DNA of 64,000 nucleotides from Neovahlkampfia damariscottae. Taxonomy: Eukaryota; Heterolobosea; Selenaionea; Neovahlkampfiida; Neovahlkampfiidae. A model generated the notes under the pieces. It was not told the DNA's origin, made no database searches, and was given only the letters and a program-made list of their open reading frames with translations. Positions 30,124 to 41,238 of the stretch are shown piece by piece. The position numbers were made by a program, and so were the translations under genes. The DNA lies in assembly GCA_016618085.1 (NCBI GenBank), contig JABLTG010000052.1, forward strand, positions 42,356-106,355, read 5' to 3'. Each line of letters opens with the position of its first letter. Position 1 is the first letter of the stretch.

Positions 30124-31488
30124 ATGAAACAACTTTATCGTTCTGGCCTCGTAGCTTTGGTGATCTTGTTACTAGTAACAAATACTCTTCTTCTTTTCTT
30201 GGGGTTCTGTCTGATATCACTCGTATTAATGCATCAATACCATTACTGGTTTCAAGTTGTTTTAAGAGCAAAACCAACAAAAGTAAAACAAAAAATGAAA
30301 ATCTAATTATTTAGTTTTACTATGAAAATAATGAAAGAAACAAAAAAATTTTATCCGAATGCAAAACGTTAAAAGATACATTTGTTCCTTCAATGCTTTG
30401 GTCAAATAGACATGCTCAAACTGTTGGTGCGACATATATAAGATCTTCATCAAAAATAGAATTTGAAAGTGAGGACCTTGTGATGCCTGACGGAGGTACA
30501 ATTAGATTAGATTGGTCAAAAGGTGAACATCGTCCAAATCAGCCTTACGGTGTTATTTTTCCTGGTTTATTAGGTGGTACTTTATCTGCTGAAGTTTCAG
30601 GACATGTTCGTTATTGTCAAAAAAAAGGTATAAAAACTATTGTGTTCAATGGAAGAGGAATTAAAATTCCATTGACACAAACACCATACATTGGTACTTT
30701 TAGTAATGACATAGAAATTGCTATTGAACATATATACGTCAAACTAAAAGAAATGTATCCAAATGAAGGTGATCCAAAACTTGTAGGTGTTGGATTTTCA
30801 ATGGTAAAAAAAAAAAATTTTTAACACAAATTTCACACAAGGGTGCAAACGTTCTTACTAAGTATTTAGGTGAAGTAGGTGATCGTACAAGGTTAATTGG
30901 TGCTCAGACATTTGCAAATCCATACAATTTAGTTCCTTGTCAACCTTTTATCAAAACTAATTTCTGGAGTAATTTATTTTATAATATTTTGTACATTGGA
31001 ACAAAGAAACAGTTAGTTGAGAAGATGACAGAAAAAGAAAAAGAAATGTTTCATGGTCTCGTAAATTTAGATGAATGCTTGAAAGAAGAAGATACTATTG
31101 AATTAGACAAGAAAGTAAAAAAAACAAAACTGACATGATAGTTAATATTACCTTTATATCCTCATTATGAACATATTGACCATTTAATGGATGACCAAAG
31201 TTGTTATAGACATTTACACAACGTTAAAATTCCTTTGGTGTCTGTTTCATCTCTTGGTATGTTTTTTTTTTTTAAATTTGTTTTGCAGATGATCCTGTTT
31301 GTCCAAAACATGTGATTCCAAAGATTTTGTTTGATGCTTCAAATCCAAATATAATTTTTGCAACTACAAAGTTTGGAGGGCATGTCGGTTGGCTTGACCG
31401 TCCTTCTTTGAATTCATCAACATGGATGGAAAGAACTTCAGTTGAGTTGATACACTCAATTTCAAAAGTTTCAATAGAAACTCAGTAA
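30124..31488 (+). CDS. ABHD1/3-type (EMB8/YheT) alpha/beta hydrolase
   Basis: Five exons joined at 30283-30314, about 30804, about 31121 (27 nt) and about 31258. The N-terminus is a signal-anchor helix (SGLVALVILLLVTNTLLLFL) followed by YHYWFQVVLRAKPTK. Then ABHD1/3 motifs: PSMLWSNRHAQT, LDWSKGEH, GVIFPGLLGG, TIVFNGRG, the nucleophile elbow GVGFSMGANVL (intron splits it after Met), the acidic residue in SLDDPVCP, and the catalytic His in FGGHVGWL. Family members are membrane-anchored esterases/phospholipases; the exact lipid is unknown. Length about 390 aa fits. It ends 27 nt before the convergent AlkB-like gene. Confidence 0.82.
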
Positions 31489-31515
31489 AACCATTTTATG
31501 ATGAAACAACTTTTA

Positions 31516-32220
31516 TTATTGATCTACCCAAAAACTTGACGTTGAAAATTCTTTTTCTCTTCCTACAATATTTGGAGCAGATCTAAATGTGAAATTTAGT
31601 CTTCCTGGTAAATTTTCAAATGGACTTGTTCCAATTTTGACTTCGGAAAAATGTCAAAAAAATTGAATGTTACCTTTATCAACAGAATGTTCCAACATTC
31701 TTTCAGGACCTCCCCATATTAAAACGTCACCTGATTCTAAATTAACAAATTTTTCTTCTTTCAGTAGTGGTTTCAAACCAAAAGTGCATGTTGATCCTAA
31801 TGAAATTGACACAATTGGATGATCATTATCACCATCATTTTCATCCGAATCTCGGTGCCATGACATTCCTTGTTCATTTGAATAATAAAGTAACAAAAGA
31901 TGAGTTATCTTCATGTCTGGTAGTTTCTTCGATTTCTCTTGTGCCAAATCTACCAATTCACTACAGAGCTTTGTTAAAGTTTCATATTCTGGAAAATCGG
32001 TTATCTCTCTGTATATTCTTCCTCTTGAATCCATATTTAAAAGATATTCTCCATTTTTCTTTTTATAAAATCCAGAATCACCATTTTCTTTTTTTCCTAA
32101 ATCCAAAGCAAGTTCCAACAGAAATTTTTGGGTTTTTTCCGGTAGAATACTTTTCATATGCACAGTTGCAGTAGATAAATTTTCAATTGATGCTTCTTTT
32201 GTTTTCTTCACCAATTCCAT
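31516..32220 (-). CDS. AlkB-like 2OG-Fe(II) dioxygenase
   Basis: Two exons (intron 31641-31673). Start at the ATG at 32220. The double-stranded beta-helix core shows LLLYYSNEQGMSWHRDSDEN (HxD iron ligands), IVSISLGSTCTFGLKP, ESGDVLIWGGPERMLEHSVD (distal His), and in exon 2 LPGRLNFTFR with the 2OG-binding arginines. These are all catalytic residues of bacterial AlkB-type nucleic acid demethylases. It likely removes alkyl lesions from DNA or RNA; which substrate is not shown. Length about 220 aa is like AlkB. A second 2OG oxygenase lies directly upstream on the same strand. Confidence 0.82.
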
Positions 32221-32312
32221 GCAATGGACCAAACATATCTGATTGCTGTTTTATTGGGTGATTTTCTAAAAATAATTTCAATTTGAAAGATCAAACAAAA
32301 TATAAAAATAAT

Positions 32313-33173
32313 TTATTTCAATTTTTTTTTTCTGTTTTTCTTTTTAATTGTCAAAAATTTCTCTGCACCTGCTGCATGTCTCAAAGTTAAAATTGATTTT
32401 TTCTTCCAATCAGTTCCTACAGCTTTTTCTGACATCAAATAAATATCACCGTGACCCAAACTTAATTTAACTCTTTCACCAATAGGTTCTAAATCTTTAA
32501 ACCATTGATAATGCAATGGTAATGTTTCTCCAACACGAACACCAATCACTTTTCTTCTTTCACTATCCCCATGAAATCCGATTCCACAATTTGAAACATC
32601 AAAATAATAATTTCCTTCTGCGACTAATTTTTTACATTTTCCTTTCAAAATTTCTTCAAAAGTATCTCTAACTTTTGATAACAAAGGAACATTGTTAAAA
32701 CTGATTATTGTTCCTTTTCCATTTTTATATTCAGCTTGTTGATATTCTTCTCCAAAGCATAAATTATATCTTGCTGATTTGTTAACTACTCTTCCATACA
32801 TTAATGCTTGTTTATCCTTTTTTAAATCATTTTGTTCTTTATAAAATTCTTCTGATGAAACTATTGTATTTAAAGCATTTCTAAGAATTAAAATATATGC
32901 TTCTTCACTGGAATTCTTTTCTTTTTTTGATAAAGCTTCGTTTAAATTGATCAATTCTGTTTCAATTTTTTTTTGTTCGAAGTGCTTTTGTACTGAAATT
33001 AAATCTTCTTTGTTGAAACCTTCAGAATCCATTTCACCTACTTTTTGCATTCTGACATGGTTTTCACCACAATCTCCAAAAGTAATTGTGAAAGTTTGTT
33101 GAAAAGTTTGTTTTGGTTTATTTTCACTGATGGTTGTTTCAGGATCAACTTCTTCAAATTTTCTTTTACTCAT
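32313..33173 (-). CDS. Divergent AlkB-like 2OG oxygenase of the phage/giant-virus-associated type
   Basis: 286 residues, intronless, with Lys-rich ends. The C-terminal half reads SNCGIGFHGDSERRKVIGVR, then LPLHYQWF, then LGHGDIYLMSEKAVGTDWKK and LTLRHAAGAEKF. HGD is the HxD iron-binding pair and LRHAAG carries a possible distal ligand region. I associate this GIGFHGDSERR...SEKAVGTDW...LRHAAG pattern with a 2OG-Fe(II) family common in bacteria, phages and large DNA viruses, which would suggest transfer; that is recollection, not a search. The N-terminal ~120 residues are charged and not recognised. Substrate unknown. Confidence 0.6.
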   Translation of the reverse strand: MSKRKFEEVDPETTISENKPKQTFQQTFTITFGDCGENHVRMQKVGEMDSEGFNKEDLISVQKHFEQKKIETELINLNEALSKKEKNSSEEAYILILRNALNTIVSSEEFYKEQNDLKKDKQALMYGRVVNKSARYNLCFGEEYQQAEYKNGKGTIISFNNVPLLSKVRDTFEEILKGKCKKLVAEGNYYFDVSNCGIGFHGDSERRKVIGVRVGETLPLHYQWFKDLEPIGERVKLSLGHGDIYLMSEKAVGTDWKKKSILTLRHAAGAEKFLTIKKKNRKKKLK

Positions 33174-33382
33174 TGCTCTTTTCTTTGTTTTTTTTGTGCA
33201 ATTTTTTATAAACCAGTTCTATTTATTGGACAAAAAAATGAATGTTCAATTTTATTTTTGAACTACATCTTGATGTCCTTATGATAGAACTTCCTGAATT
33301 GCTTATCGTGTCTCCAAAGAGTTGGATAATTAATGTTCTCTTTCATCAGTTTGTTAAAAACAACACTTTCCAAGGAATTTGA

Positions 33383-33387
33383 CCAAT
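33383..33387 (+). promoter_or_regulatory. CCAAT element before methyltransferase-ARMT1 fusion
   Basis: GACCAATGAAAATATG: the CCAAT box is 6 nt before the ATG at 33394. The frame extends five codons upstream through this element without an ATG, so 33394 is the chosen start. Confidence 0.45.
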
Positions 33388-33393
33388 GAAAAT

Positions 33394-35535
33394 ATGTTGT
33401 CTTACCAAATTTATCAAGAAGCTCTTTACAAACAAGCAATAAATTCAAAAGATGATTTATTAATAAAAATAGCAACAGAAACCAGAAAAAATATTTGGAA
33501 AGATAATTTTGGAACTCCAACAGTTGAATTCTTATTAGAATATGAAGAAGAAGTCAACAAATTGCAAAAACAATTCAATTTTGAACAAAAATTTGAAAAA
33601 AAGTCACAAAAAGTGATAGAACCACCAAATCAAGATGGGTTTATATCAACTTTAAACGCTATGGGATTCATGAGAGACCAAATAACAGACGAGTATTCAA
33701 AAGAATTTTTAAATTATTCAAAAAACAAAAAAGTGCTTGAAATTGGAGCAGCTTATGGTGTACTTTCTTTGGAATGTTTAAAAAATGGTTCTACTGTTTA
33801 TGCAAATGACTTAGATCCAAAACACTTGGCTGTGTTAAACAAAAAATGGAAAAAACAAAAAAATTACAATGAAAAGTCATTAATCATGGTTCCAGGTAGT
33901 TTTCCAAACGAATTTGATTTTCCAGAGAATTCATTTGATGCTATTTCTATTATTAGAGTTTTACATTTTTTTCATCCAAATGAAATTCATAATGCCATGA
34001 ACAAGTTATACAAATGGTTGAAACCAGGTGGAAAATTATTTGTTTTGAATGAAACTCCATTTCTAAAAAATACTCAAAAGCTTGTTCCAGTTTACGAAGA
34101 ACGTTTAAAAACAAAAAATGAATGGCCAAGTTTTGCAGAAGATATTTCAAAATATGTTGAAGTCTACAGTTCAAATTTACCAAAATTTCTGTTATTTTTT
34201 ACACCTGATCTTTTGTCAAGAGAATTGAAAAAATCAAATTTTAAAATTGAAAAAGTGTCATTTGTCAATCAAAAAGAATTTCCAAAGAATATGGTTTTAG
34301 ATGGAAGAGAAAGTTGTGGTGGAATTGGTATCAAGCCAGTTTTCAAAAAATCATTACCAGCTCCTCTAAAAGGTATTGATTCAAATTTCAATCAATTCAC
34401 TTATATTTCGATTGTCGAAAGAGTACCAAAAATTATTGATAGCATTATTGAAAATAATACTGATTATGAAGAAACTGTTAAAATTGAATTAATGAAATTG
34501 AAAATTTCACTCATGAAAGGTGAAAAACCACCAAAAAGAAATACTTCCAGAAATGAATGGAATTTATACAGAGAAGTATTAGAAAATTATGATGATTATA
34601 CGTGGTTGACATTTCCATGGTTTTTCATGGAAAATATGATTTATCATGAAATTCTTGAAATCACAAATTTTTCAAAGAATTTGATTGATCCTTTTGAAAA
34701 ACAAAAATCAAAAAGTTTGGAAGTTGTTTTAGAGAACCCAAAGATATTTGATATTTTGCATAAATTCTTGGAAAATGATAAAGATGGAGATGATTCAATT
34801 ATAGAATTTTTTGAACATAGTTTATGGGGAAATTTAGAAGATTTATCATTTTCAGGAGGAAATAATGAAAAATTGAAATCAGAAAATTTAAAATCTTTTG
34901 ATAAAATCATCGTAAATAACTCATACCAACTTGAGCATTTTATTAAAAATCTCAAACAAAACAGTGAAATTCATATTGTTCTTGATAATTGTGGATGTGA
35001 ATTATTATGCGATATGATCTTAGCTCATATTTTTATTAAAAAGAAAATTGCAACTTCAATTCAATTTCATGCTAAAAAATACCCAGTTTTTGTTTCTGAT
35101 GTAATGATCAAAGATTTTCATTTTACAATTAATCAATTGAAAAATCATAAAAATTTGAAACATTTTGGTGAAATTTTTGAAAATCATTTAAATTCAAATG
35201 AATGGAGTTTATTTGAACATGAATTTTATACGAGTCCTCTTCCTTTATGGGAAATGCCAAATGATCTCAGAAATGAATTTAAAAAAGCTGATTTAGTGAT
35301 ATTCAAAGGAGACGCGAATTATAGAAGAATTTTGGGTGATTTACATTGGGACTTTAATTCAAATTTTGATTCAATTGTTGAGCATTTTCCAACTTCAATT
35401 TTAAGTTTAAGAACATTGAAATCTGGGGTTATTGTTGGTGTAGAAAATGAAATGATTGAAAAAATGAACTCGGAAGATCCAAAATGGTGCGTAAATGGAA
35501 CAAGAGGTATAATTCAATTTTCAACAAAAAAATAA
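33394..35535 (+). CDS. Class I SAM methyltransferase fused to ARMT1/DUF89 phosphatase
   Basis: 713 residues, one exon. Residues ~105-330 form a class I methyltransferase: motif I KKVLEIGAAYGVLSLE, an acidic second strand TVYANDLDPKHL, motif near SFDAISIIRVLHFF, and post-motif LKPGGKLFVLNETPF. Residues ~340-713 match ARMT1-type DUF89 proteins end to end: LTFPWFFMENMIYHEILEIT, IDPFEKQKSKSLE, the metal site VLDNCGCELLCDMILAHIF, KKYPVFVSDVMIKDF, PLPLWEMPNDL, VIFKGDANYRRILGDLHWDF and LRTLKSGVIVGV. DUF89 proteins are metal-dependent damage-control phosphatases acting on sugar phosphates; ARMT1 was first named as a carboxyl methyltransferase. Here a real methyltransferase domain is attached. Both sites look intact. 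Substrates unknown. Confidence 0.85.
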   Translation: MLSYQIYQEALYKQAINSKDDLLIKIATETRKNIWKDNFGTPTVEFLLEYEEEVNKLQKQFNFEQKFEKKSQKVIEPPNQDGFISTLNAMGFMRDQITDEYSKEFLNYSKNKKVLEIGAAYGVLSLECLKNGSTVYANDLDPKHLAVLNKKWKKQKNYNEKSLIMVPGSFPNEFDFPENSFDAISIIRVLHFFHPNEIHNAMNKLYKWLKPGGKLFVLNETPFLKNTQKLVPVYEERLKTKNEWPSFAEDISKYVEVYSSNLPKFLLFFTPDLLSRELKKSNFKIEKVSFVNQKEFPKNMVLDGRESCGGIGIKPVFKKSLPAPLKGIDSNFNQFTYISIVERVPKIIDSIIENNTDYEETVKIELMKLKISLMKGEKPPKRNTSRNEWNLYREVLENYDDYTWLTFPWFFMENMIYHEILEITNFSKNLIDPFEKQKSKSLEVVLENPKIFDILHKFLENDKDGDDSIIEFFEHSLWGNLEDLSFSGGNNEKLKSENLKSFDKIIVNNSYQLEHFIKNLKQNSEIHIVLDNCGCELLCDMILAHIFIKKKIATSIQFHAKKYPVFVSDVMIKDFHFTINQLKNHKNLKHFGEIFENHLNSNEWSLFEHEFYTSPLPLWEMPNDLRNEFKKADLVIFKGDANYRRILGDLHWDFNSNFDSIVEHFPTSILSLRTLKSGVIVGVENEMIEKMNSEDPKWCVNGTRGIIQFSTKK

Positions 35536-35581
35536 ATATTTGGACCAATAATAATAACTTCCAATCAAAACCTCCATTGCT

Positions 35582-37713
35582 ATGGGCTACAAGTGGAAAA
35601 ATTTTCTTAAGTCTCCTCATAAAAAACAAGATTCTGTTTCAAAGAAGAGGAATGGAATGGATGATATATCTGAAGATGAAGAAGATCCCAAAATATTGAT
35701 TCTGACTCCAAAAACAAAAAAGTAACCATAAAACGTCATTAACCCTTAGACAGAGAATGGAAGAATCAAAAAAAAAATTTCCTAAGCTTAAAATCATCGA
35801 TTCATCGTAATATTTAAAAAAACAATTTTTAATTTTTAGAGCAAAATCAAAAACCAGAACAACAGACAGATCTTATAGAAGTGCCAGGAAGTCAGTTTCG
35901 AAGTATTCACCATTTTCATTTTTAAATGAAGAAGAAATGGAGTAATTAACTATTTCATCCTAACCTTTGAAGCAATAATTCTCCTGAAAAAATATCTGAC
36001 ACTTCAAATGATAGTTTCAATTCTTCTACTGAACTTGATTTAAACAAAACAACAGAATTATCACTGATGTCACCAAACATAGAAAAAGAAACAACAATTC
36101 AACTTACTGAAGAAGAAAAAGAAGAGGATGGATCATTCTATGAAGATTTCGAAGTGTTTGAAGGGTCTAGTTCAATATTTAACTTTCCAGCTAATATTTA
36201 CTCAACAGGAATATTTCCATTTTTAACACAAGAAGAGATTTTAAACTTAATATATGTTTCAAAATCATTCAAGAAAATTGTAGTTTATCTTTTGGAACAA
36301 TTGACATTAAGCACTGTTGCATCACACAAAAATCCAAAAAGTTTCTTTGAATTTCTTTCAAATTTTAGAAATTTAAAAAGCATGATAATTGAAATAGAGA
36401 ATAATGATCAACAACTTGAACAATGGGATTTATCACCATTGATGAATAAATTTAAAAAATTAGAGGAAATAGAAATTATTGAAAAATTGGTTCCATCAAT
36501 GATTCCAAAAGAATCAAAGATTACGATATTAAAAATAGATGATGTTTTGTCAACATTTAAATCATTAAAAAAAGTTACAATTTCTGGAGTTGAAGGTCAT
36601 TTTGATAAAATCTCAGAACTATCTTTGATTGAATTGAATTTAACATTTTGCAAAGAATTGAACGACAAAAAAAAACATGATCCAATTTTTGATATAGATT
36701 TGAAATGGCAAAAATCATTGATTTCATTGAGTTTATTTTCATTAACAGTTCCAACAAAATCCAAGTTTGAATTTCATCCAAGAATTTTCAAAAATTTACA
36801 TCATTTAGAAGAATTGAACTTGAGAAATATTTTATCTATCAAAAGTAAAATGATTGATGATTTGAAATATTTTACAAACTTGAAAAAATTATCCATTTCC
36901 ATTCATGGAACAAAGAAGAACATGATCAATATCAATTCTTTGAAGAATTTAAAGAGTTTAAAAGTCTTACACTTAAACGGAAAATATTTAAAAACAAATG
37001 AAGATTTAGTGATGAATAATTTAGAAAAACTTGAATTCAATGTTTTTCCTCTTGGAAATATCTTCACAGAAAAAAATTCGAATTATTCCATGAGATTAGT
37101 TTTGAAGAATTTAAAGCATTTAGACATGAATCCAAAAAATGAATTTTACCAAAAGTTATCAAGTCAAGAAGAAGAAACAAATGATATTGATGCCTGTTAT
37201 TTATTGAATTTTCCAAAATTAGAATCTGTTACAATAACAAATCACACAAATCTTGATTGTTTGAAAGATTTGGAATATTTGAAACGAGCTCATTTCTCAT
37301 TTAAACCAAGAGATCCAACGATAATATGGGGTCATAAAAATCCAATTTCAATTGATATTCCTCAAATTGAGAGTTTAAAATTATCAGGAGTTGTTGAGAG
37401 TTGTGAAATTAATGCTCCAAAATTAAAGATTATGGAAATTGATGATACCACTGCAAGTATAGATTTTTCAAAGTTGGATCAATTAGAATTATTATTATAT
37501 AACAAATCATATTTTGAAAATACAAATGGTTTCATCCATTTAAAAAATTTGAAAAAATTCATAGTTACAGTTCCAAATCGATTAGAATTTTATTTGACTC
37601 GAAGGATAAACTATATTCAAATTGATATGTTCAAAAAAAATTGTTTAAATCTTATGTCTGAACTGTTTGAAAGAGGTGTTAAATGTGAATCAAATATTGA
37701 GCTGAATCAATAA
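35582..37713 (+). CDS. F-box / leucine-rich repeat protein
   Basis: Four exons. The first three are short (from the ATG at 35582, GYKWKNFLKSPHKKQ; introns near 35723, 35810 and 35945) and encode a basic, Ser/Lys-rich N-terminus. The last exon (36067-37713 visible, joined just upstream) has an F-box-like helix set (ANIYSTGIFPFLTQEEILNL, IYVSKSFKKIVVYLL). About a dozen irregular leucine-rich repeats follow (NLKSLKVLHLNGKYL, HLEELNLRNIL, NLKKLSISIHG). F-box/LRR proteins choose substrates for SCF ubiquitin ligases. Two CCAAT boxes precede it (about 35545 and 35563). The N-terminal exon joins are plausible but less certain. Confidence 0.68.
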
Positions 37714-37744
37714 ATTTTTAATTGTCCAATCATTTAGTTTCTTG

Positions 37745-38519
37745 ATGAAGTCAACTGCAAATGTTTTGATTAAAAACTCTGATGATAATATTGATTTAGA
37801 AGGTAAGATTTTTTTTATTCAAGACCTCAGCAAAAATTTCGAGAAATCTTGAAGCTCCTAATTCAACTTGTATAATTTTTACTCATCCATACTCTAAAAT
37901 GGGTGGATCTATGCAAAATAATGTCACTTATGCGTTATTTAATCATTTAAAACATCAATATAATACAATGGTAATGTTCAATTTTCGAGGAGTTGGTGCT
38001 TCAGATGGATGGTCAACTATAACAGGTGAGTTTGAAAAAAAAAATTAAATTTTCAAAAGGATGGGATGAAAGAAAAGATGTATTAGCTGTCTGTAACTTT
38101 GTAGTATCACTCAAAGATACACCACCAAAAGATATTTATATTATTGGGTAAAAACAAATTATAAATTGAACTCAAAATGTTTTAGTTACTCAGCTGGTTC
38201 AGCGATAGCCTGTGGGTGTGTAGATGAAATGGAAGAAATTAAAGGATACTGTGCAATTGCTTATCCAATTGGATGGTGGAGTTCTTGGATTTTTGGTTCA
38301 CATTACCCAAAAGCAAAAACCAAAAAACCAAAGTTATTTCTTCTTGGTGACTCTGATCAATTCACTTCAGAAGGTACGTTAGATAAGTATTACAAAGAAT
38401 TAGAAGGACCAAAGAAAAAAGTAATTATTCCTGGAGCTGATCATTTTTGGTTTGATTATGAAAATCATTTGGAAGAACACATTGAAAAATGGTTACAAGA
38501 TTTACATCAAAAAGAATAA
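37745..38519 (+). CDS. Alpha/beta hydrolase (COG2945-like)
   Basis: Four exons; introns near 37802, 38025 and 38149, all restoring frame. Motifs: CIIFTHPYSKMGGSM (oxyanion region HPxxxMGG), MVMFNFRGVGASDG, nucleophile elbow IIGYSAGSAIACG (intron splits GG|YSAG), KLFLLGDSDQFTS (acidic residue) and VIIPGADHFWFDY (catalytic His). The HPxxxMGG...FRGVGxSxG pattern is typical of small COG2945-type hydrolases that act as esterases or dienelactone-hydrolase relatives. About 220 residues, complete catalytic triad. Substrate unknown. A CCAAT lies about 20 nt upstream. Confidence 0.78.
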
Positions 38520-38561
38520 ATTTTCCCTCCAACAAACTTATTGGTCAACTTTTTTTAAAAA

Positions 38562-39119
38562 ATGGAAAGAACTGAGGAGACAGATTTGACTTCACAAGAA
38601 ACTATTTCTGTTGATGAGATTAATATTCAGAAAGAAGAAGAAAAATTACCAGAAAATAGTTCTGAAAAGAAACAAGTAGAAAAATTACAAACACCAACAA
38701 CAATCTATAAACTTTTAGGACGTTCTATTGATGGTACAAAGTAAGGAATTAAAAAATTAAAAATTAGAATTCCACCTAGCATGTCAATTTATTCATTTAT
38801 GAGAGTATGGGTTTTTAGTGAAATAAAAGAACCTACAATGCAACCAATAGAAGAATCAAAATTTGAATTACCTCCTGTTGATTATTCACAAAATATTGAA
38901 AGGTATCGTCCTGAAGTAGGAGTTCAGCAAGATGAAAAAAAAGAAACGAAAAATACAAGAAATGGAAAAACCAACGCTGCTTTGAAAATGAACCTTGTAA
39001 ATTGGGCTAAGAATTGTAAAAAACAACATAAAATGAATTATGACGCAAGAAAGCAAAAGTATTTCAATAGATTATTAAAAATTGATGAAGAATCAACAAA
39101 TCCAACAAATTTTGAATAA
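38562..39119 (+). CDS. LIN37-like DREAM-complex subunit (tentative)
   Basis: Two exons (27-nt intron at about 38742) give about 175 residues. After an acidic N-terminus comes TPTTIYKLLGRSIDGTK, then IPPSMSIYSFMRVWVF and a basic C-terminal helix (LVNWAKNCKKQHKMNYDARK). The GRSxDxx...P..xxxYxxxRxW pattern resembles LIN37, a small subunit of the MuvB/DREAM cell-cycle transcriptional repressor, where it reads like LFDRSVD...PLYPICRAW. The match is short and judged from memory, so the name is tentative. The alternative is an uncharacterized nuclear protein. An ATTGG lies about 20 nt upstream of the ATG. Confidence 0.42.
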
Positions 39120-39256
39120 TAAAAATATTTAAAAATATGAAAGAATTTCAACTAATTTCTTATTATTTTATTTCGATTTATTTTTAGTCTTTATTAACCA
39201 ATCATTTGTTATTGTTGCAATAAATTTGATTGGACAAATCCCTCAACAACAAAACC

Positions 39257-41234
39257 ATGACGGATTTTTCTTTATACACTAACGGACTTTCCGAACAAGA
39301 ACAATTGGAAATGATTATGAAAATGTCATTGGAAGAATCAGAAAAAGAAAAAAAAGAAGAAGTTATTGACGACTCCAAATTGAATACAAAAATAATTTCC
39401 CAATGGGTAAAAACAGCAAAAGCATCAAGTCAATATGGTGGATGGAACCCTCAAAATATGGTTGGAAAATCAAATACCTACCCAAAATATGGTGATTTAA
39501 AAACAGCGTTCGTTTTATTTTTTTTTTTTAATTTTTTTTTTATAAAAATAGTTGGGCTCCTTCATCAAGTAATGGAACAAAAGAATGGGTAGAATTAACA
39601 TTCGAAAAACATGTTGTACCTACAAAAATTATAATTTATGAAACTTATAACCCTGGTGCTTGCGTCAAAATTTCAGGAAAAGATAAAAAAGGAAATTGGG
39701 TTGAACTTTGGTCAGGATCAAAACAACCAAATATCGGAAAAGCAACAAAAAATGAACAAAAATTAAAACAAGTTGATTTTCTTGTGAATGAAATTCGTTT
39801 AGATATGGATTGTACAAATCAAACAAGCTATTATGAAATTGATGCTGTTGAACTTTTTGGTACAGAAGTGAAACTTCCAGTTACAGTTGAAACAACAATT
39901 TCATTTGGTCAATGGTACAAAAATACAAACTTTTCAGATATCACTTTTATTGTTGATAATGTGAAAATTCCAGGTCATAAATTTGTAATTGCTAATGGAA
40001 GGTAAATGGATGTTTTTTCAAATTCTAACTTTCTAGTTCCAAACTTTTGAACATGTGTAAAGAAAAATCAGAAATTGTTATAAATGATCAAACATTGGAA
40101 ACATTTGAAACAATTCTCAAATATCTTTATACTGGACGTTTTTCTTTAAATGATTCAACTGTTCAACCTGTTTTAAAAGCTGCTGATTATTTTGAAATGG
40201 TTGAATTACGTAAATCATGTTTTGAATTTATGGTTGCTTCATTGAACAAAGATACAGTTATTGAAACAATGCTTAAAGCACAAAGAAAAGAATTTGATTT
40301 TAATGCTGAAGATTTAGTTGAAAAATGTTCTGAATTCATTCAAGAAAAAGCTTATGAAGTATTTCCAGAAAAAACTTTATATCAATTTGATAGTGAAATT
40401 ATGCTTTCATTAACAAGAGGAGATAAATTATGTATTGATGAATGGGAACTTTATGAAACACTTTTTAAATGGGGTGAAAATACAGTTAAACCTGGTCAAC
40501 AATTAGATGAACATCTTGCTCCAATTATGAAAAATATTAGATGGCCACTTCTTGAACCAGAACAACTTTATAAAGTTAAAACTTCAGAAAACTATGGAAA
40601 GTTCTTAACTGAAGATCAATATATTGAAGCTATTGAATACAATTTAGATCCTTCATTATTTAAAACATCAAAAGAAGTTCAATTTAGAGATAGAGGTAAA
40701 ATCTTTAAAGGTTCAACAATCCTCAATGCAAAACATGGTGCTATGCTTTTAAAACTACTTGGTGGAAAGAAAAAATATACTTTACTTTATCAAGGATCTA
40801 AACATGGTTTTGCTGCTTCAAACTTTCATCAAAAATGTGATGGTAAAGGTGCAACAGTTACAGTCGTACAATCAACTTCTGGTCAAATTTTTGGAGGATA
40901 TAATCCAGTTCCTTGGAATTCAAATGGCGGTTATAGCAATGATTCAAAAACTTATCTTTACACGTTAGTTAACACTACAAAAGTTCCACCAAGCAAATTT
41001 CCAATTATGGCTGGAAAGAATGGTGCTTATTCAAATAGTGGTTATGGTCCAACTTTTGGAGGTGGACATGATCTTTATATTTGTTCAAATTGCACATCAG
41101 CAAATTCAAATTATACAAACTTTGGTTATAGTTTCACTTCTCCTCCAGGATTGAATTCAACACAAAAACAAGCATTTTTAGCTGGAGGTTATAATTTCAC
41201 TGTCAAGGATATTGAAGTTTATTTAGAAGAATAA
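39257..41234 (+). CDS. UIM - discoidin-like - BTB - BACK - TLDc protein
   Basis: Three exons (introns at about 39509-39551 and 40001-40035). The start at 39257 follows an ATTGG by 25 nt. Domains in order: a ubiquitin-interacting-type motif SEQEQLEMIMKMSLEES; a discoidin-like domain like that of FBXL4 (QYGGWNPQNMVGKS, TAWAPSSSNGTKEWVELTF, IIIYETYNPGACVKI); BTB (FSDITFIVDNVKIPGHKFVI, TILKYLYTGRF); BACK; and a C-terminal TLDc (KKYTLLYQGSKHGFAASNF, GQIFGGYNPVPWNSNGG, YGPTFGGGHDLYI). BTB-BACK proteins are adaptors for Cullin-3 ligases. TLDc often occurs with BTB in amoebae. Likely a ubiquitin-pathway adaptor; no target can be named. Confidence 0.8.
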
Positions 41235-41238
41235 AAAC

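Noticed and set aside
32313-33173. The intronless AlkB-like gene as an integrated virus segment
   Set aside because: Flanking genes are ordinary spliced host genes and no capsid, polymerase or other viral gene is nearby; single-gene transfer is the most that can be proposed.
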